Shown here: positions 36,031 through 48,410 of the stretch, in pieces
Position numbering within the stretch: the first letter of the stretch is position 1
Layout: every line of letters starts with the position of its first letter
Assembly: GCA_026413225.1 (NCBI GenBank)
Contig: CM048591.1
Coordinates: forward strand, 41,036,803-41,100,802
Direction: 5' to 3'
Length of the DNA stretch: 64,000 bases
Origin: Otis tarda
Lineage: Eukaryota; Chordata; Aves; Otidiformes; Otididae
Notes under the pieces: model-generated
What the model was told of the DNA's origin: nothing
Database searches by the model: none
The model's input: the letters and a program-made list of their open reading frames with translations, nothing else
Translations under genes and position numbers: made by a program

Positions 36031-37626
36031 TCACAGGTCTGCTCAGGAAAGCCATGAATCTGTAAGCCCAGCTCGACGTGCAGAGGAGTTCGCAGGGGCT
36101 GTGATGGGGCATGAGCAAATCTAAGTGCTAAATTTGGGCTCCTCCTCTCTGGCAGCGGTAATTCAAAGCCTGTAAGGTGTCGTGGCCCTTCCTTGCTTTG
36201 TGCATACAAAATTGGCCAGCTGTAGTAGAGGACTGTGGCTTCCAGCAGGAGCTGGGCTGAATTGTGGTCATTGCTGTACTAATGCTGTATGTGACCTCGG
36301 CTACCCGGCAGGAGCAACTTGGCTGCTTGCGCAGCAGGCCTGTACTGGAGAGAACTATGGGAAGGAGTCACAGCTTGGCCCCGTCCTCTCTTCCTCCTCC
36401 TCCCTGTGTACCCAGTGACCACCCTCCACTGCTGCTGAACTTCAGCTTTGGAAGGGTCACCGTAAGCCTGGAGCCCTGGGTGATGGCTCGGGCTGCCAGC
36501 CTTGAAAATCAGCTGTCTCACAGCTGCTTTGTTGTCACGAATGCAAGATTGCGTTTCTTTCGCACACTGCTGATTGCTTCTTACTTGGATTTGTTGCACT
36601 TAGCAGTCGCACACTCTGCCTCTATGCTTTGTATAATTAAGCCTCAGGCCAGCGAGGGAAGCGGTAGCTGCCCTGTGTTTAATGCCAGACCCTCACCAGC
36701 CCCAGCAGCACAAGCCACACGAGGGCACGCGCTAGCACTCCTGTCAAAGTCAGACTGCACAGGACAAAATGTTTGCCGGCTGTAGGAAGACAGGCAGCAG
36801 CGGATCTGTCTTGAAGCCCGCATGCACAACACTAGCCCCTCAGAAAACTTGGGACAAACGTGAAGCAGTGGTGTGAGTTCACACCAGTTGGCTGCTTTTC
36901 ATCATGAGGGAGCAACATTTCTGATGTGGTGCTACCCAGACTTCCTCTATTGTCAAACCATGACCTATGCAGAAAGAGGATCATTAGTTTGACCTCAGTG
37001 GCGTAGAAACAGAACTAAAAGCTTTTTACACATCTTTTGCCAACTAATGGATCTTTATTTCCCCTTCCCCAACAACAATAATCCTTCTAATATTTCCACA
37101 GAGGATGCATTATGGTAATTTCTGTGGTTTTCCCTTCCTCCATTTATTGTAGGATTGCAAAATCAGTGCCAGCAGTTCACTGTGTATAGGGTTTTAATGC
37201 TTAGTAGTTCATAGATTTTTACAAGCACAAGCAGCAGTCTAAAATAAAGAGAGAGGAAATCTCATGACTTGACATCTGAAATATTCCCAGACTTCAAAGA
37301 CGTTTCAGCTGGCCAAGCAGCCTCATTTCAATAACTCAGAAGGAAGGTGTTAGGAAACTTGGGAGTGGATGAGTTCCCACCAGGGATAGAGCTACAGAGA
37401 GCATGAAAGAAAATAAATCCCTCCTGGTGGAACTGGAGTTGAAGTGTCAAGGAGCTGGAGTCCTAAAGGGGCCAGTGTGAACATGAGACTAAAGTATATA
37501 CGGCATCTATTTGGCCTCAGCCAATTCTGAAATAATAAAGCAACAGAGAGAGTTGGGAGATATGAAAGAATAACCTTTGAAGCTGCTGAGAATGTTGCTG
37601 ACGTCTTTTCTTAAAATTTTTCTTTC

Positions 37627-37646
37627 TTTTTTTTTTTTTTTTTTTT
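37627..37646 (+). repeat. Poly(T) tract, 20 bases
   Basis: An uninterrupted run of 20 T preceded by CTTTCTTTC-like pyrimidines. No adjoining retroposed body was recognised. Confidence 0.9.
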
Positions 37647-38122
37647 ACATAGGGCAGCAGTGGAGTAATTTTTCAATTGAAAATCATCCAAGAGAAGAAG
37701 GTTTCATTGTCTCTACTTTATAAGAAGACAGCAACTGCCTTCTGGGCAGAAACAAAGTGTGTCTGAACGCCTGGTCCTGTAGGGAATCTGCCAACTCGGC
37801 ACTTGCCACGCATGGGATGGGGTTTGGCAGAAACACCAGTGGCAGTGCAACTTACCCTCGTCCTCCTGGGGATGGCTGCCTTCCAGAGCACATGCAGGCA
37901 GGGCAAAGGGTGATGCAAAACGGTGGCAAGTAACAGCTTTTTCTCCCTATCGGAGGGTGACAGGGGTATGTTTCTGTGTAGCAGAGAGAAGTGGTGCTGA
38001 ATGTTCTTTTTCAAACTCTTCTGCTTGTTAATGAAAATATCTAATGCATTACAGCTGTGCACCGTGCAGTCAAACAGCGGTGCTGCTTACTCTTTCCTGC
38101 TAGAGATTCTCTCTCACTTACT

Positions 38123-38167
38123 CTATGGAGCCTCTTAAGCTCCATTCTTAAGCTCCATGCTCCATAG
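38123..38167. repeat. Hairpin enclosing a 13-bp tandem duplication
   Basis: CTATGGAGC at 38123-38131 pairs with GCTCCATAG at 38159-38167. Between them TCTTAAGCTCCAT is repeated exactly twice (38133-38145 and 38146-38158). A compact palindromic structure probably generated by local template slippage. No function is assigned. Confidence 0.85.
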
Positions 38168-39143
38168 CATTCTCGGTTCATGCTATACAACAGGTTAACC
38201 ATACACCATTAAACATTTTCTCTGGGGAGGGACTCCACAGAAAACCTTACCAAGGGACTCTTCCATAAAAAGGAGCAATCGTCTGAAACAAATGAGTGAT
38301 TGCAGAAGGCTCCTGGTGGTGGCTCTGATAGTGGCAGTCGTGATAAGGGAGAAAAAAAAACTGGTTAAACCATCTATCCAGGAGTGTGAAAAACTGAAGG
38401 CTGTGAAGGAAATTGCAAGTAAACAGGGAGAGCCACAGCTCGCTGTTTTATAGCGCAACAGAAATGCCAGTAACTTGTGAGAGCCTGAGAGCAGTTGCAA
38501 TTGACTCTCAGGCTTGGGGTTTCTGCAGGTGTGCCTTTCCCCAGTGCTAGTGCACTTAACCCCCATATACCAGCTGCCTTTCCACCTACCCACTCGCTAG
38601 CGCAAGGTTATCTAGGAATCAGGGGTTCTAGATTTATAAATATCTTCGGTAAAGCAGCACATTGTTATAGTAGGGGGTTAAGACATCAAACCTAAAGAGG
38701 GATCCAGTCCTTTGAAATGACATTTAGCTTCTAGATCTGCTTGAATTTCTCTCCAGTAACAGCTGGGGGATTTATCTACAGTATATTTTATAGCATTTTG
38801 TACAGCTACAGATTGCTTTATTTCTTTGCATAAGTAACAAAGATCTCCTGGACATTTCTTTTTTTTTCCTTCTGTCAAGCTGCAAGAATTGCAGGAGATT
38901 CGAAATTTCTGGGTAGATATGCTTGCTATAAATGTGTATTGTAGATTGGGAATAATAAGGACTAACTTTTTATAGACCTCGCTCATTAAAAGTCACCTTC
39001 AGAAAACACTGCTGTACCTTGCTTATAATCAAATGACACCTCATAACCACCAACCATTTTTAATATCCCCTAGACTCTATCGTATTATGCCAAGGCTCAG
39101 ACACTGTCTAGCTAGTCAAGGAAAAGAGTGTACCATCATATTT

Positions 39144-39188
39144 AAAAGCAGTTATTGGGACAGGTTTTACAGGCAGTGGGCTAAGACA
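39144..39188 (+). repeat. 45-bp dispersed direct repeat, copy 1
   Basis: Matches 40661-40705 at 42 of 45 positions, with weaker similarity (CCATCAT...GTAAAAG) extending about 15 bases upstream. The order GCAGTTATTGGGACAGG...GGCAGTGGGCTAAGACA is shared. It may be a relic of an unrecognised repeat family or an old local duplication. Confidence 0.8.
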
Positions 39189-39359
39189 ATTCAGAAACAA
39201 TTGCTTATGTGATAGTTTGAGGATTTGTCCCTGTCAAACAGTTAATATTGCTTTAATACATGAAGTAGGCTGTATAAGACAGCAATAATGAAAAATGTCA
39301 GGAAAGACAATATCAATTGTTATTCAACATCCACATCAAAGATTACTTTTTTGTCAGTA

Positions 39360-39660
39360 GCTTTCAGAAAATGTATTTTCCATCAGATCTGATTGCGTTC
39401 CTCTTTGAAGTGCTCCATCCTCCCGGTAGATTTAATGTGACATCTAGGCACTTTTTAGTCCCTGGGCCTCTGAGGCGATTCAAAGAGGCACAACAAGCCA
39501 TCACAGGTTTATCCTCAAAGGCCGACACTGTCTGTCTGATTTATTGTAACTTTAAGAATCATCTCCAGCAAAGCATGAGCCTTTCTACCCATCTGCAGCC
39601 TCAGACTTTTATCAATTCATTTGTATGCAGCCTGTACATTCTGGAACTGAGAGCCCTATA
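39360..39660. promoter_or_regulatory. Putative conserved non-coding block
   Basis: This stretch has balanced complexity with motif-rich words (TTTAATGTGACATCTAGG, GAGGCGATTCAAAGAGGC, GATTTATTGTAACTTTAAG, TTTTATCAATTCATTTGTATGCAG). A frame of 114 codons runs through it but has no recognisable domain. Inference: a possible conserved element; the alternative is an unrecognised short exon or neutral DNA. Confidence 0.25.
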
Positions 39661-40141
39661 GCCACTCATGGAAAATGCATTACCTGCTACTAATCCTTTT
39701 TATCTTTAAAGTCTGTATTTTTTATGTATAAGTCATTTTGGTTTATCATAAAATATACATAATTCTCGCCCCAAAAAAGACAAAATGAAAAGAGAATATA
39801 TAATAAGTTATGAGCTTGCCGTGTCCTTATCACCAAGGATTCTAAATAAACAGCTCTCTCTATGTAAATACTGCAGGACATAAAACTGTGATTACTTTCA
39901 ATAGGGAATAGGAATGCTTCCATTTTTGTTCCTCGTTTCAAAGCGAAACAGTGAGATGAATCATCTTAAACGTGTTTGGGAGCACTTTTATTTTCTGCTT
40001 CGTTGCTTTGGGGGCCTGACAGTTGTAGGGGTTGCCTGTCAAACTTCTTCTGTTGTATACTACAGACATCCAGAAGCACCTTATGGTTTCAACATTTTGC
40101 TTCAAATTCATGGTCAACTGTAAGTTAATAACAGCTGTTTC

Positions 40142-40175
40142 TTTTTTTTTTTTATTTTCTTTTCTTTTTTTTTTT
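40142..40175 (+). repeat. T-rich low-complexity tract
   Basis: T runs interrupted by single A and C bases (T12 A T4 C T4 C T11 or similar). Simple low-complexity DNA. Confidence 0.85.
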
Positions 40176-40569
40176 GGTTAATGCAGGTTGTATTCAAAGC
40201 ACCTGCAATATCTCATGGCATACTGTGAAAAATGGTGATATGGTGGGCAGGATGATACAGTTCTGAGAGCATGCCTTTCTCTGCAGTTTGGAGTCAGCTC
40301 ACTGCAGGTTTACTGCATTATTTTCTTAAAATACACTGCTCTTTGAATAGTCTTGCCAATAGTGTCACTAGATGGATGAACCATTCAAACTTTCATCATT
40401 TTGGATGCACATTAATCACGGAAGAAAAATTTTAAAATTAATTCTTACTTTCATCCATTCACATCAGTCCTGTGACTCACATGCATACATAGGCCAAGAT
40501 TATGAAAAGTACTAGTACAAGGCAGGCACATTGACTCATATTTAGGCACTTCCGTGGATGTACTTATCT

Positions 40570-40640
40570 GTACACGCACATATATATATACACACATACA
40601 CAAAAGTCTTTGCATGCACACAAGTATGCGTGTGTACAAA
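40570..40640. repeat. CA/TA-rich imperfect microsatellite
   Basis: ACACGCACATATATATATACACACATACACA followed by GCATGCACACAAGTATGCGTGTGTAC: an interrupted alternating purine-pyrimidine tract with internal inverted complementarity. It lies immediately upstream of the second copy of the 45-bp direct repeat. Confidence 0.8.
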
Positions 40641-40660
40641 GTTTTCCATCATGCGTATGT

Positions 40661-40705
40661 AAAAGCAGTTATGGGGAGAGGTTTTATAGGCAGTGGGCTA
40701 AGACA
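40661..40705 (+). repeat. 45-bp dispersed direct repeat, copy 2
   Basis: Partner of 39144-39188, same orientation, about 1.5 kb downstream, 42 of 45 identical positions. Flanks beyond about 65 bp are unrelated. Confidence 0.8.
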
Positions 40706-43700
40706 GCTTAATTGACAGTAGTGAAGTGATCCTGCCTGTTCTTGCAGCTGATGTGGCCCCAAACCATAAAAAGTGTTTAAATGGCCAACTTTAACTGAAA
40801 CCATTGGGATTTAGGGACCTATCAGGAGCGAGAAATCTCTGTGCGTTTGCAGGCATTGTCCTAGATGTCCCTAGATGCGTACTGCATCAGTGAATTTGGT
40901 CTTTTGTCCAAACTCATTCTCTACCTCTCAGAAAAAAATTGTGTTTAACACTATATGTATACTAACAGATATTACATTAACTAATTAAATTAGCTGAGTT
41001 ATACCAAGATAAAATATAATGGAGAATGGAGCTAGGTCTATTTGTTAGATGGTATGCAAGAAACCAACACAGAGGGAATGTAAATTTAGATCTATTTTTC
41101 ACAATTGTATGCAATACTTGTAGACACTTTTAATGAATATTTTCCCAATCTAATGGACAACATACTAAACTACTACAGCGGCAAAAAGGGACAGTTCTAC
41201 AATACTGATAAAACACTGCTGCAAGTAAAATTACTGTGTATATAAACAGAAATGACTTTTGGTGACAACCTATCTGTTTTTGTTATAAAGTTGTATGGCT
41301 AATGCCCATAAAACTCAAGGCATAGGACAAAAAGTAAGTAATACTGTGTAAGGCACTAGTGCAAGAGACTTAAGGATGTATATCTTTGCATACTTTTACT
41401 GGTCCCATTGACTTCATGGGACTGTCACAGCCTGCATGAGGAAGTTTGTCCCTTTGCATGTTTAGGATTGAGTTTTCCTTGAAAGCTGTTGGACCTGTGG
41501 GATTGAATTCAGCAAAAGAAGGCTAGCCTTTCAGGAACTTGCTGATTTACTGGCAAGTGAGTAATAGGAAATGTTGGGTCAAGTCATGCTTTTCTTTCCG
41601 GAAAAGCCCCTGCATTACCCATTAAACTTCATTCTTTACCAGCCATTCCCTCCATCAGGACTTGATTTCTAAACTTTTATCACAATGTGGTATCTGGTGA
41701 GAAAGGATATATTTTTGAGGACTCTTTTTTTTTGTCTTTAAAGCATGCTGCAGAATAGATATATATAACTCACAAAAAGATATTACTGCTTTTTTTTTTT
41801 CCAGAAGATGTGCTTTTATTTAAACATGGTAAATAACACGTACTGTGAGAGCCCATTTATTTCTCTAAGTCTAGTTTGTCCTCTGAGTTTGATTTTACTC
41901 TAATAAATGAATCACCAATTTTTTCCTGACTAGACTAAGCAGTGCAACTTTTGTGCAAATTAACCATTCCCCCTTGTTACCAAAATGATGAATTATAAAT
42001 AGTTATTCAACCAAAATAAGCATATTTATCACTGAAATCTGTGCTTCCAGAATGTATCATAGCTCTTTTAATGGAAAAAATTGCTGGCCTATTGTTTCTC
42101 ATCTATAGCACTGTTTTAATAATGTTCTTACTTCTGGGTTGTGTCCAGACCATTAAGGTGCACAGTGGCATCAAGCAAAGCAACCTACTCTGCTATGCAG
42201 AGCTTTACCATGCGGGAACACAAATGGTGGTGATTTACTATAGCGTGAGTTCTAGGGCACACAGAAGCAGGAGGCATCCCTATTACTTACCAGCCCCAAG
42301 TGTTTTCTTTACCATAGAAAAATAATTAAAATTCTGGTCCACTTACCACTGAGATAAATGGAAAGACCGTTATCTTCACTGGAAGCCGGATCGAGCCATA
42401 AGAGGACAAATATGTGTTCAGCTAGAGAGCGCATACCTCACAGAAAGCTACTTCTCTTTTTTAAACACCTCCCAGATGCAGAAGCACCAGCACCTTGTGA
42501 CACTAAAGGACCTTCTAGAAGTGCACTAGGTGGGAGCAGAGGATTGATAACTGCGAATTAGCGCTGCTGAAGCCAAACACTGCTCCCTGTGCAAGTTAAT
42601 TGTGGGCAAAGTAACTTGTCATAGCAAGTTTCCTCCACTGCCTTATTAATGAACCTTGGCATTTCCATAGAGGGTTCTTCTATGGTGGTGAGAGAATAGT
42701 TCAGGTTTTATATCGTTCCTTGGTTCAGATTTTATGTCTTGTCATCTGTGCTTTGGCTGTTCTCCATTCACATTACTGCAAACAGATCTGAATTATTGGT
42801 AGTAATAAGAAGAAATTAATTTCATAAAGGTATAATTTGTTTAGGAAGTGCTATCACCACTCTTGTAACAAGACACACCTGATTTTTCTCATACCAGGCA
42901 CCAGCTACTGGTTTGTCTGAAAGGAGATATGTACAGACACCTCTGTTTTTAAATGGACAAAGTAATAATTTCAGGATTAGGAATTAGGATGGGATTGTGG
43001 AAACTCTAAAATCCTGCTCTCTGGTTAGGGGTGGATTTCTTAGGCATAGGCCCACTGACAGATAATCTTGGAAGTGTGGGCAGGCTGGGGGGGAGCCATG
43101 TGACTTAATGGCTACTTAATTACTCTAAGGTTGATCTAGCTTTGGGGGCAGGGTAAGTAGGGCACAAATATGCCTCAGAAAGATCAAAATTCCCTGGCAC
43201 CTTTGGTATGAAATTTCTGTGCTAACTACTGAAAAGCAAGATGCAGGAAGTCAGACAGCAGACCTAGCAGGGAGAAAGTGCTATTCTTCCCAAAAGTCAA
43301 TTCTCTTTCGGTTCCTCTGCTAAGACTGTCTTTAAATATGTCAGCATCTACTGTGGTTATTGTGTAATATAGACATCATATATAACTTCTTCCCACTCTC
43401 CTAACTGGAATGAGTTTAGAAACTGCCATTCCTTGGAATTAAAAAAAAAACCATTAATAGCTGTCCTGTAACACAGTAAGAAATGAAGTGTTTTTTTACT
43501 CTTCTGTATTTTGTTCTTGGTATTTTTTCTCAAGATCAGAAAATGCCAAGATAAGATTAAAAGCAACCAAAAAGAAAATATGACAATGTGTTTGCAGATT
43601 TTTCTGCATGTTCTTCTAACCATCTATATTACTTAGTTTGTGTGATAAATATTTCTGTAACCTCTATCAAAGAAGTGAATAAGAAGAAAAATATACCAGC

Positions 43701-45007
43701 AAGTCTGAGGGTAATTATTTAAGAGCGTGTGATGTTTTAATGGGATTTCCTGGCATTTTCAGAATCTAACACATAGCCTTTGTGTGAGCAGAACTGATCT
43801 TCAGTGATCTACATTCCTTTCTTATCAATTCTGTCTAGTTGCTAAATTGCCACTAAGCAGAGACTGCAACATTTTGCTCAATTTGGAGTCTTATCTGGGA
43901 GACAGATTGCAGCAGAATCCAGGATGCTATCAAGAACCAACATTCATGCTCAAGTAAGCCTCTTCTGCTGCAGTAGTGAGCCTGTATCCCTTGCAAATTC
44001 TTTTTGCCTGCAAGATCTGGGAGCCAGCAAAGCCTGTTCCAGCTTGGGAAAGCAGATGCCCTCTCTGAGGAAGGCCACATTTTGTCAGGCCTAGGGAAAG
44101 AAACATACTAAAAAGACAGGAAATCTCTGTATAGCAATAAAGACAAAATAATTTCACAGTCCTTTATATCTCAGTCAACTTCAAGGTGCTGATTAAAGGA
44201 AACTCCCTGTTAACCTCAGGAAGAACTGGGCTCAATCTATCCAAAGGTTTTTACCGGTCCAAACTGACGTATTTCCAAGTTACCCCAGTCCAGCATGGCA
44301 CAGGCAAAGAAACCCAGGCTGCCTGTGCTGGCAGGACTATTTGTGAAAAACTGAGTTCAGTTCTTAGACTCCAAACAGATTAGAATGTAAGAATCAAAAC
44401 AAGGAATCTTTTCAAAATCTAACCCCAAAAGTTATAATCTCAGTGGTTACAGATATTATTACATAACTGATGTAATAAAAGGGGTTGTTTGTTGTCAGAA
44501 CTTTTGTAAATCTTCTCCAGATATCTTGGAATAATTTACAGCATCTTATACCCTTGAATCTGCATTGTATTTTTGAACAGATCTTGGAGTAAGGGACAAA
44601 GCAAAAACTGTTCAAGAGACTTAGGCAGGCTGGGATGCACGGTGGCTTGTGTAGTCCTTTGTGGGCAGCTGTGAGAATTGTCCTTTCCAAGGTGGAGGAG
44701 CTGCCCTTTGACATTTGGCCAGGGTTGGTCAAGTGGAGGGGACTTCTGGGCCAAACCCTCTTCTCAGAGACTGACACCTTATAGCTCTATTGTTCTATAT
44801 ACCATGTGGGTTTTGCATACCCTTAGCGAGGAGAAACACTCAGGGAGCTGATAAAGGTATTGTTCTAGCAATTTTGCATTGCTGGAAAGGCACAACGCTG
44901 AATCTGATGCTAACATATGCTGCACAGCAGTGGCAGTACTAAGATTGCTACATTCAGCTGTTGATTTTAATTTAATGCATATGGCAGGCAGCTAATAAGG
45001 TACTCCT

Positions 45008-45028
45008 ACACACACACACACACACACA
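45008..45028 (+). repeat. (AC)n microsatellite
   Basis: About ten perfect AC units. Likely length-polymorphic. Confidence 0.95.
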
Positions 45029-46899
45029 AAAGCCTGTAAAAAACTGTTTGGTATTTGCTATTTGGATGGAGAAGCTCTGCTGAATACCTGTTTAGGCAAG
45101 AAAATGCAGGGGTGAGAGAAGAAGGCTAGATTGTCAGAGCCCAAGGATGCTTCAGAAGAATGAAGAAGGATGGGGCTGTTGGCTTGAGATAAATTTTGGG
45201 AGTTAAATATTTGTCTAGAAGAACTGTGGTGTGACAGGTGCTCTCAACCCCTTGACCAGGGCTCTGGAGGATGTAAAGGCCTGAGTCATAGCCAGGTGAA
45301 GATCTCCTCTAGTTTCAAACTGTTCTCTGAAAACTCAGAAAGGAGCAGTGTGGCACAGTGAGCACTGAGGCATATAAGCTTGGAACACCGATCATGCGAT
45401 TAATGCATGAATGGTGGGTGGCTTTTCCAAGACTTGTTTGTCAAAGAACAAAGAAAGTTGTGGATACAAGGAGTCACATGCATACTTTCTCCATTGCATA
45501 TAATTTCACTGTGAGCCAGCCACTTTATTCCATAAATACGACAGCCTAAGTGAACCTTTTTTGAGCTCTCCCTGCTAGGCAGGGAGAGCTGCATGGTGGC
45601 TGCATGGTGATGATTCCCTCTTGAGCTGGGACATCTCTCAAAGCTGCTTCTTGAGGCAGAGACACCTTTGACAGAAGCAGATCTTTGGTAAGTGACCGAT
45701 ATCGCACATAACCTTGTATTATGGTCGCTTTGATTTTTGTCTTGGTAACTTTGATTACGTGTTGAATTGGTACAAATGGATTTAGCCACACCTGTGCTCC
45801 ATCAGGAGTTTAGAAAGCAAGGGGGTTCACTCTGAACCTCGTGACTCAATAGGAGGATGCTGCTTATTCTTTGCATCTCCGGTCTCTCTGTGAATCACTG
45901 TAACTCGAGTGTAACTCAATTTTCCTTTGTATGTTTCTTCCATGCAGTAATTGAGAGAACCTTGCCATCAGACTTTGTGAGTTGCACTTTTACAATGTCA
46001 TATTGAAACCACTTTTGCTAATACCTTTGACAGTGGTTCTTTGTGTGATTTAAATCACCCATTCACAACAAATTGGCATAGTCAGCAGGATCCTAAAGCA
46101 GGATTCAGAACAGGTGGGAATTTGTGGAAAAAAGCTATGTTGTTTAATGTTTCCTGAAACAGAAAAGGACTCCTTACTCATAAATGGACTGCATTCTCTG
46201 AAGTTACCAAGGGCTCCTCTTAAGATAAAACCAAGCCTACAAGGCTCTGATTTTGGCTTACTCCTTTAGCAAAATGGATTGAAAATAATAGATAAATAGT
46301 GACAGAGTAAGTCTGATTCTAGTCAACCAGAGAAACATTCAGGTAAGAAAAAAGGACATATTTAATGAAGACAGAATCAGAAATACACCCCAGGCTGTCT
46401 TGGCAGTCTGGGACTGGGTTTGTGTGTACTGTGAATGGAAAACTCTTGTAGATGAGAAGAAATGCTGTAGTCAGCTTGTGTATTTAATACCCAATGGCCT
46501 TTGCAGAATTGCTGTGAAATGCCAGACCTGAGCTGGAAGTTGATGATTTCCTGCATATTCTTCCTATTCTGTTTTTACTATTTACACTTTTGTCTAATGG
46601 CTTTTTTTCAGGAGAACACAATTTTGAGCTAGAGAAAAGAATTCCCCCCTCAGAGATACTCAGAAGGAGACAGCTTAGGTAAACATAGTATCTTTTATTC
46701 TTCCAAATGAAAACTGTTTGTGAATTTCTTTTCCCCAAGATGAAGTGTGGATTTCTTCCTCAAGCATATTGGTCTAATGAACTCGGGTTGAATGTTTTGA
46801 ATTTCTTCCTACATTTTTAGCATCAGCTCGTTGCTTTTTTACCAAACTTGCTGATATTTTTTTAAGATATTGGCTTTTGACAAGTGAAGCTTTAATAAA

Positions 46900-47330
46900 G
46901 AGCAATTTTGCAAAATATCCCAAGTCCAATTTATCATGGGATGATGTGATAAAGACAAATATTCAACCAATAATGAAAAGCTAAGTAAGTGGGAATGTTT
47001 AATCTCTGTTGTATGCAGGGAAGTACATTAAGGCGGATCTAAGAGACACTTTAATGGATTTAACATTAACAATCAGACCTGAACTTAGTATAAATCAAAT
47101 ACCACTGCATTTCAGCCTAATGTACACCCACTCATTCATTAACAGAGTTCAGTGCAGATTATAAATATTAGTGAAGAAACCTCCAGCTCTTGAAGAATCT
47201 TTCCACAGACCCAGAAATAATTGAACAATAATGATAACAGTCTTATTTTTATGAATCACTCTAACTTATTGATTTGCACTTGGGACTTGAGAGAGCTTTC
47301 TCAGCCAGTATGCAACAGGAAGTGGTTATA
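46900..47330. promoter_or_regulatory. Putative conserved regulatory block
   Basis: Seen: GGAATGTTTAATC, CATTAAGGCGGATC, GGATTTAACATTAACAATC (SOX-like AACAAT), ATTCATTAACAG, GATTATAAATATTAG and TTGAACAATAATGATAACAG. The density of TAAT/TTAA cores with ordinary complexity suggests an enhancer-like element. Inference only; no alignment was available. Confidence 0.3.
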
Positions 47331-47344
47331 AGCTGTTAAAAAGC

Positions 47345-47381
47345 AAAGGAGAGAGAGAGAAGAAAGAGAAGAAAAGAGAAA
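47345..47381 (+). repeat. 37-bp homopurine tract
   Basis: An unbroken purine run composed of (GA)n and AAGA words. Such polypurine/polypyrimidine tracts can form triplex DNA. It is simple sequence with no assigned role. Confidence 0.9.
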
Positions 47382-47902
47382 CAGTGGGAAGATAATGGAA
47401 GTAACATTTGGTATCAGACAATTGCAGACGTAACCAGCTTGTAATGAGAGGGTCCCCTAACTTACCAACAAGGTAATATAAGTTTAATTAATTATTTTGC
47501 CTCACATATATTTTCATGCATATACATGCCTTTGAGAGGAAAGGAAATAATGGTATATCTTTATTTGGCTTTCCAAAACAAAAAGAAGACGAAACACTGG
47601 TAAATATTTTATAGATATCAATCATGCACATAAGAGTATTAACACAGGAGGAAAGTGGACTTTGCCATCATCTGTGACATACAGCTTCAAAACAACATAA
47701 GCAGCGTAAGGTACTGGAAATATGTGATCTATTACTATGAAAAAGAGCAGAACTCTCCTATCTTCTTTTTGTAAAAGATGTGCTGGTGTTTGTTAGGGAG
47801 CTTTTTTCTATCTTGTATCTCAAAATTGGTAGAAAATTGAATACCCTGTACAGATAGGAAGGTAATACTGGCATATATCTCTATTCTGAAGTAGGAGGTA
47901 TA

Positions 47903-47918
47903 TGTGTGTGTGTGTGTG
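47903..47918 (+). repeat. (TG)8 microsatellite
   Basis: Eight perfect TG units followed by TA. Confidence 0.95.
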
Positions 47919-48239
47919 TATTATTGTTAGCTTTTCTTCTTTCTTGTTTTCTGAAGACAGAAAAGATCTGATTTCGCAAACGTAAAAGACAAACCAGATA
48001 TTTTTAACCATTTATTTTATTATACTAAGATTGCACTGGTACTTACTGAGACTCAAATAGCTAGGATGCCACCAAATATTAAATTCACTTGGACATTGTG
48101 GTCTTTTTCTATAACTGTTTATTTCAAAAGTAAATTTACATAATTCATGCTAGGAATTCTTTATACTAGCATTTAATAATGTAACAATTATTTTCTTTCA
48201 CAAGACTATTCCTCCCTTTAATGATCTAAAATTTGCATA

Positions 48240-48410
48240 GCTTATCTCAGCCTAATTTACTGAAATGGGTTTCATCAAGGCCAGATTCTGAATGAGATTC
48301 AGCTGTGCAAAATGAGTTTTGACATTCAAAAGTTCACCATAAAGCTCCAGGCTGATGGAAGTCTAGAGGATTTCATTAATAGGCATAATTAAATTACAGC
48401 AATTTTTTTT
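48240..48410. promoter_or_regulatory. Putative conserved non-coding block
   Basis: CCTAATTTACTG, GATTTCATTAATAGGCATAATTAAATTACAG and neighbouring words give a cluster of homeodomain cores downstream of moderately complex sequence. Weak evidence from composition only. Confidence 0.2.

Noticed and set aside
36264..36785. 173-codon plus-strand frame
   Set aside because: No domain or family resemblance, an opposite-strand frame of 106 codons overlaps it, and flanking splice or promoter evidence is absent.
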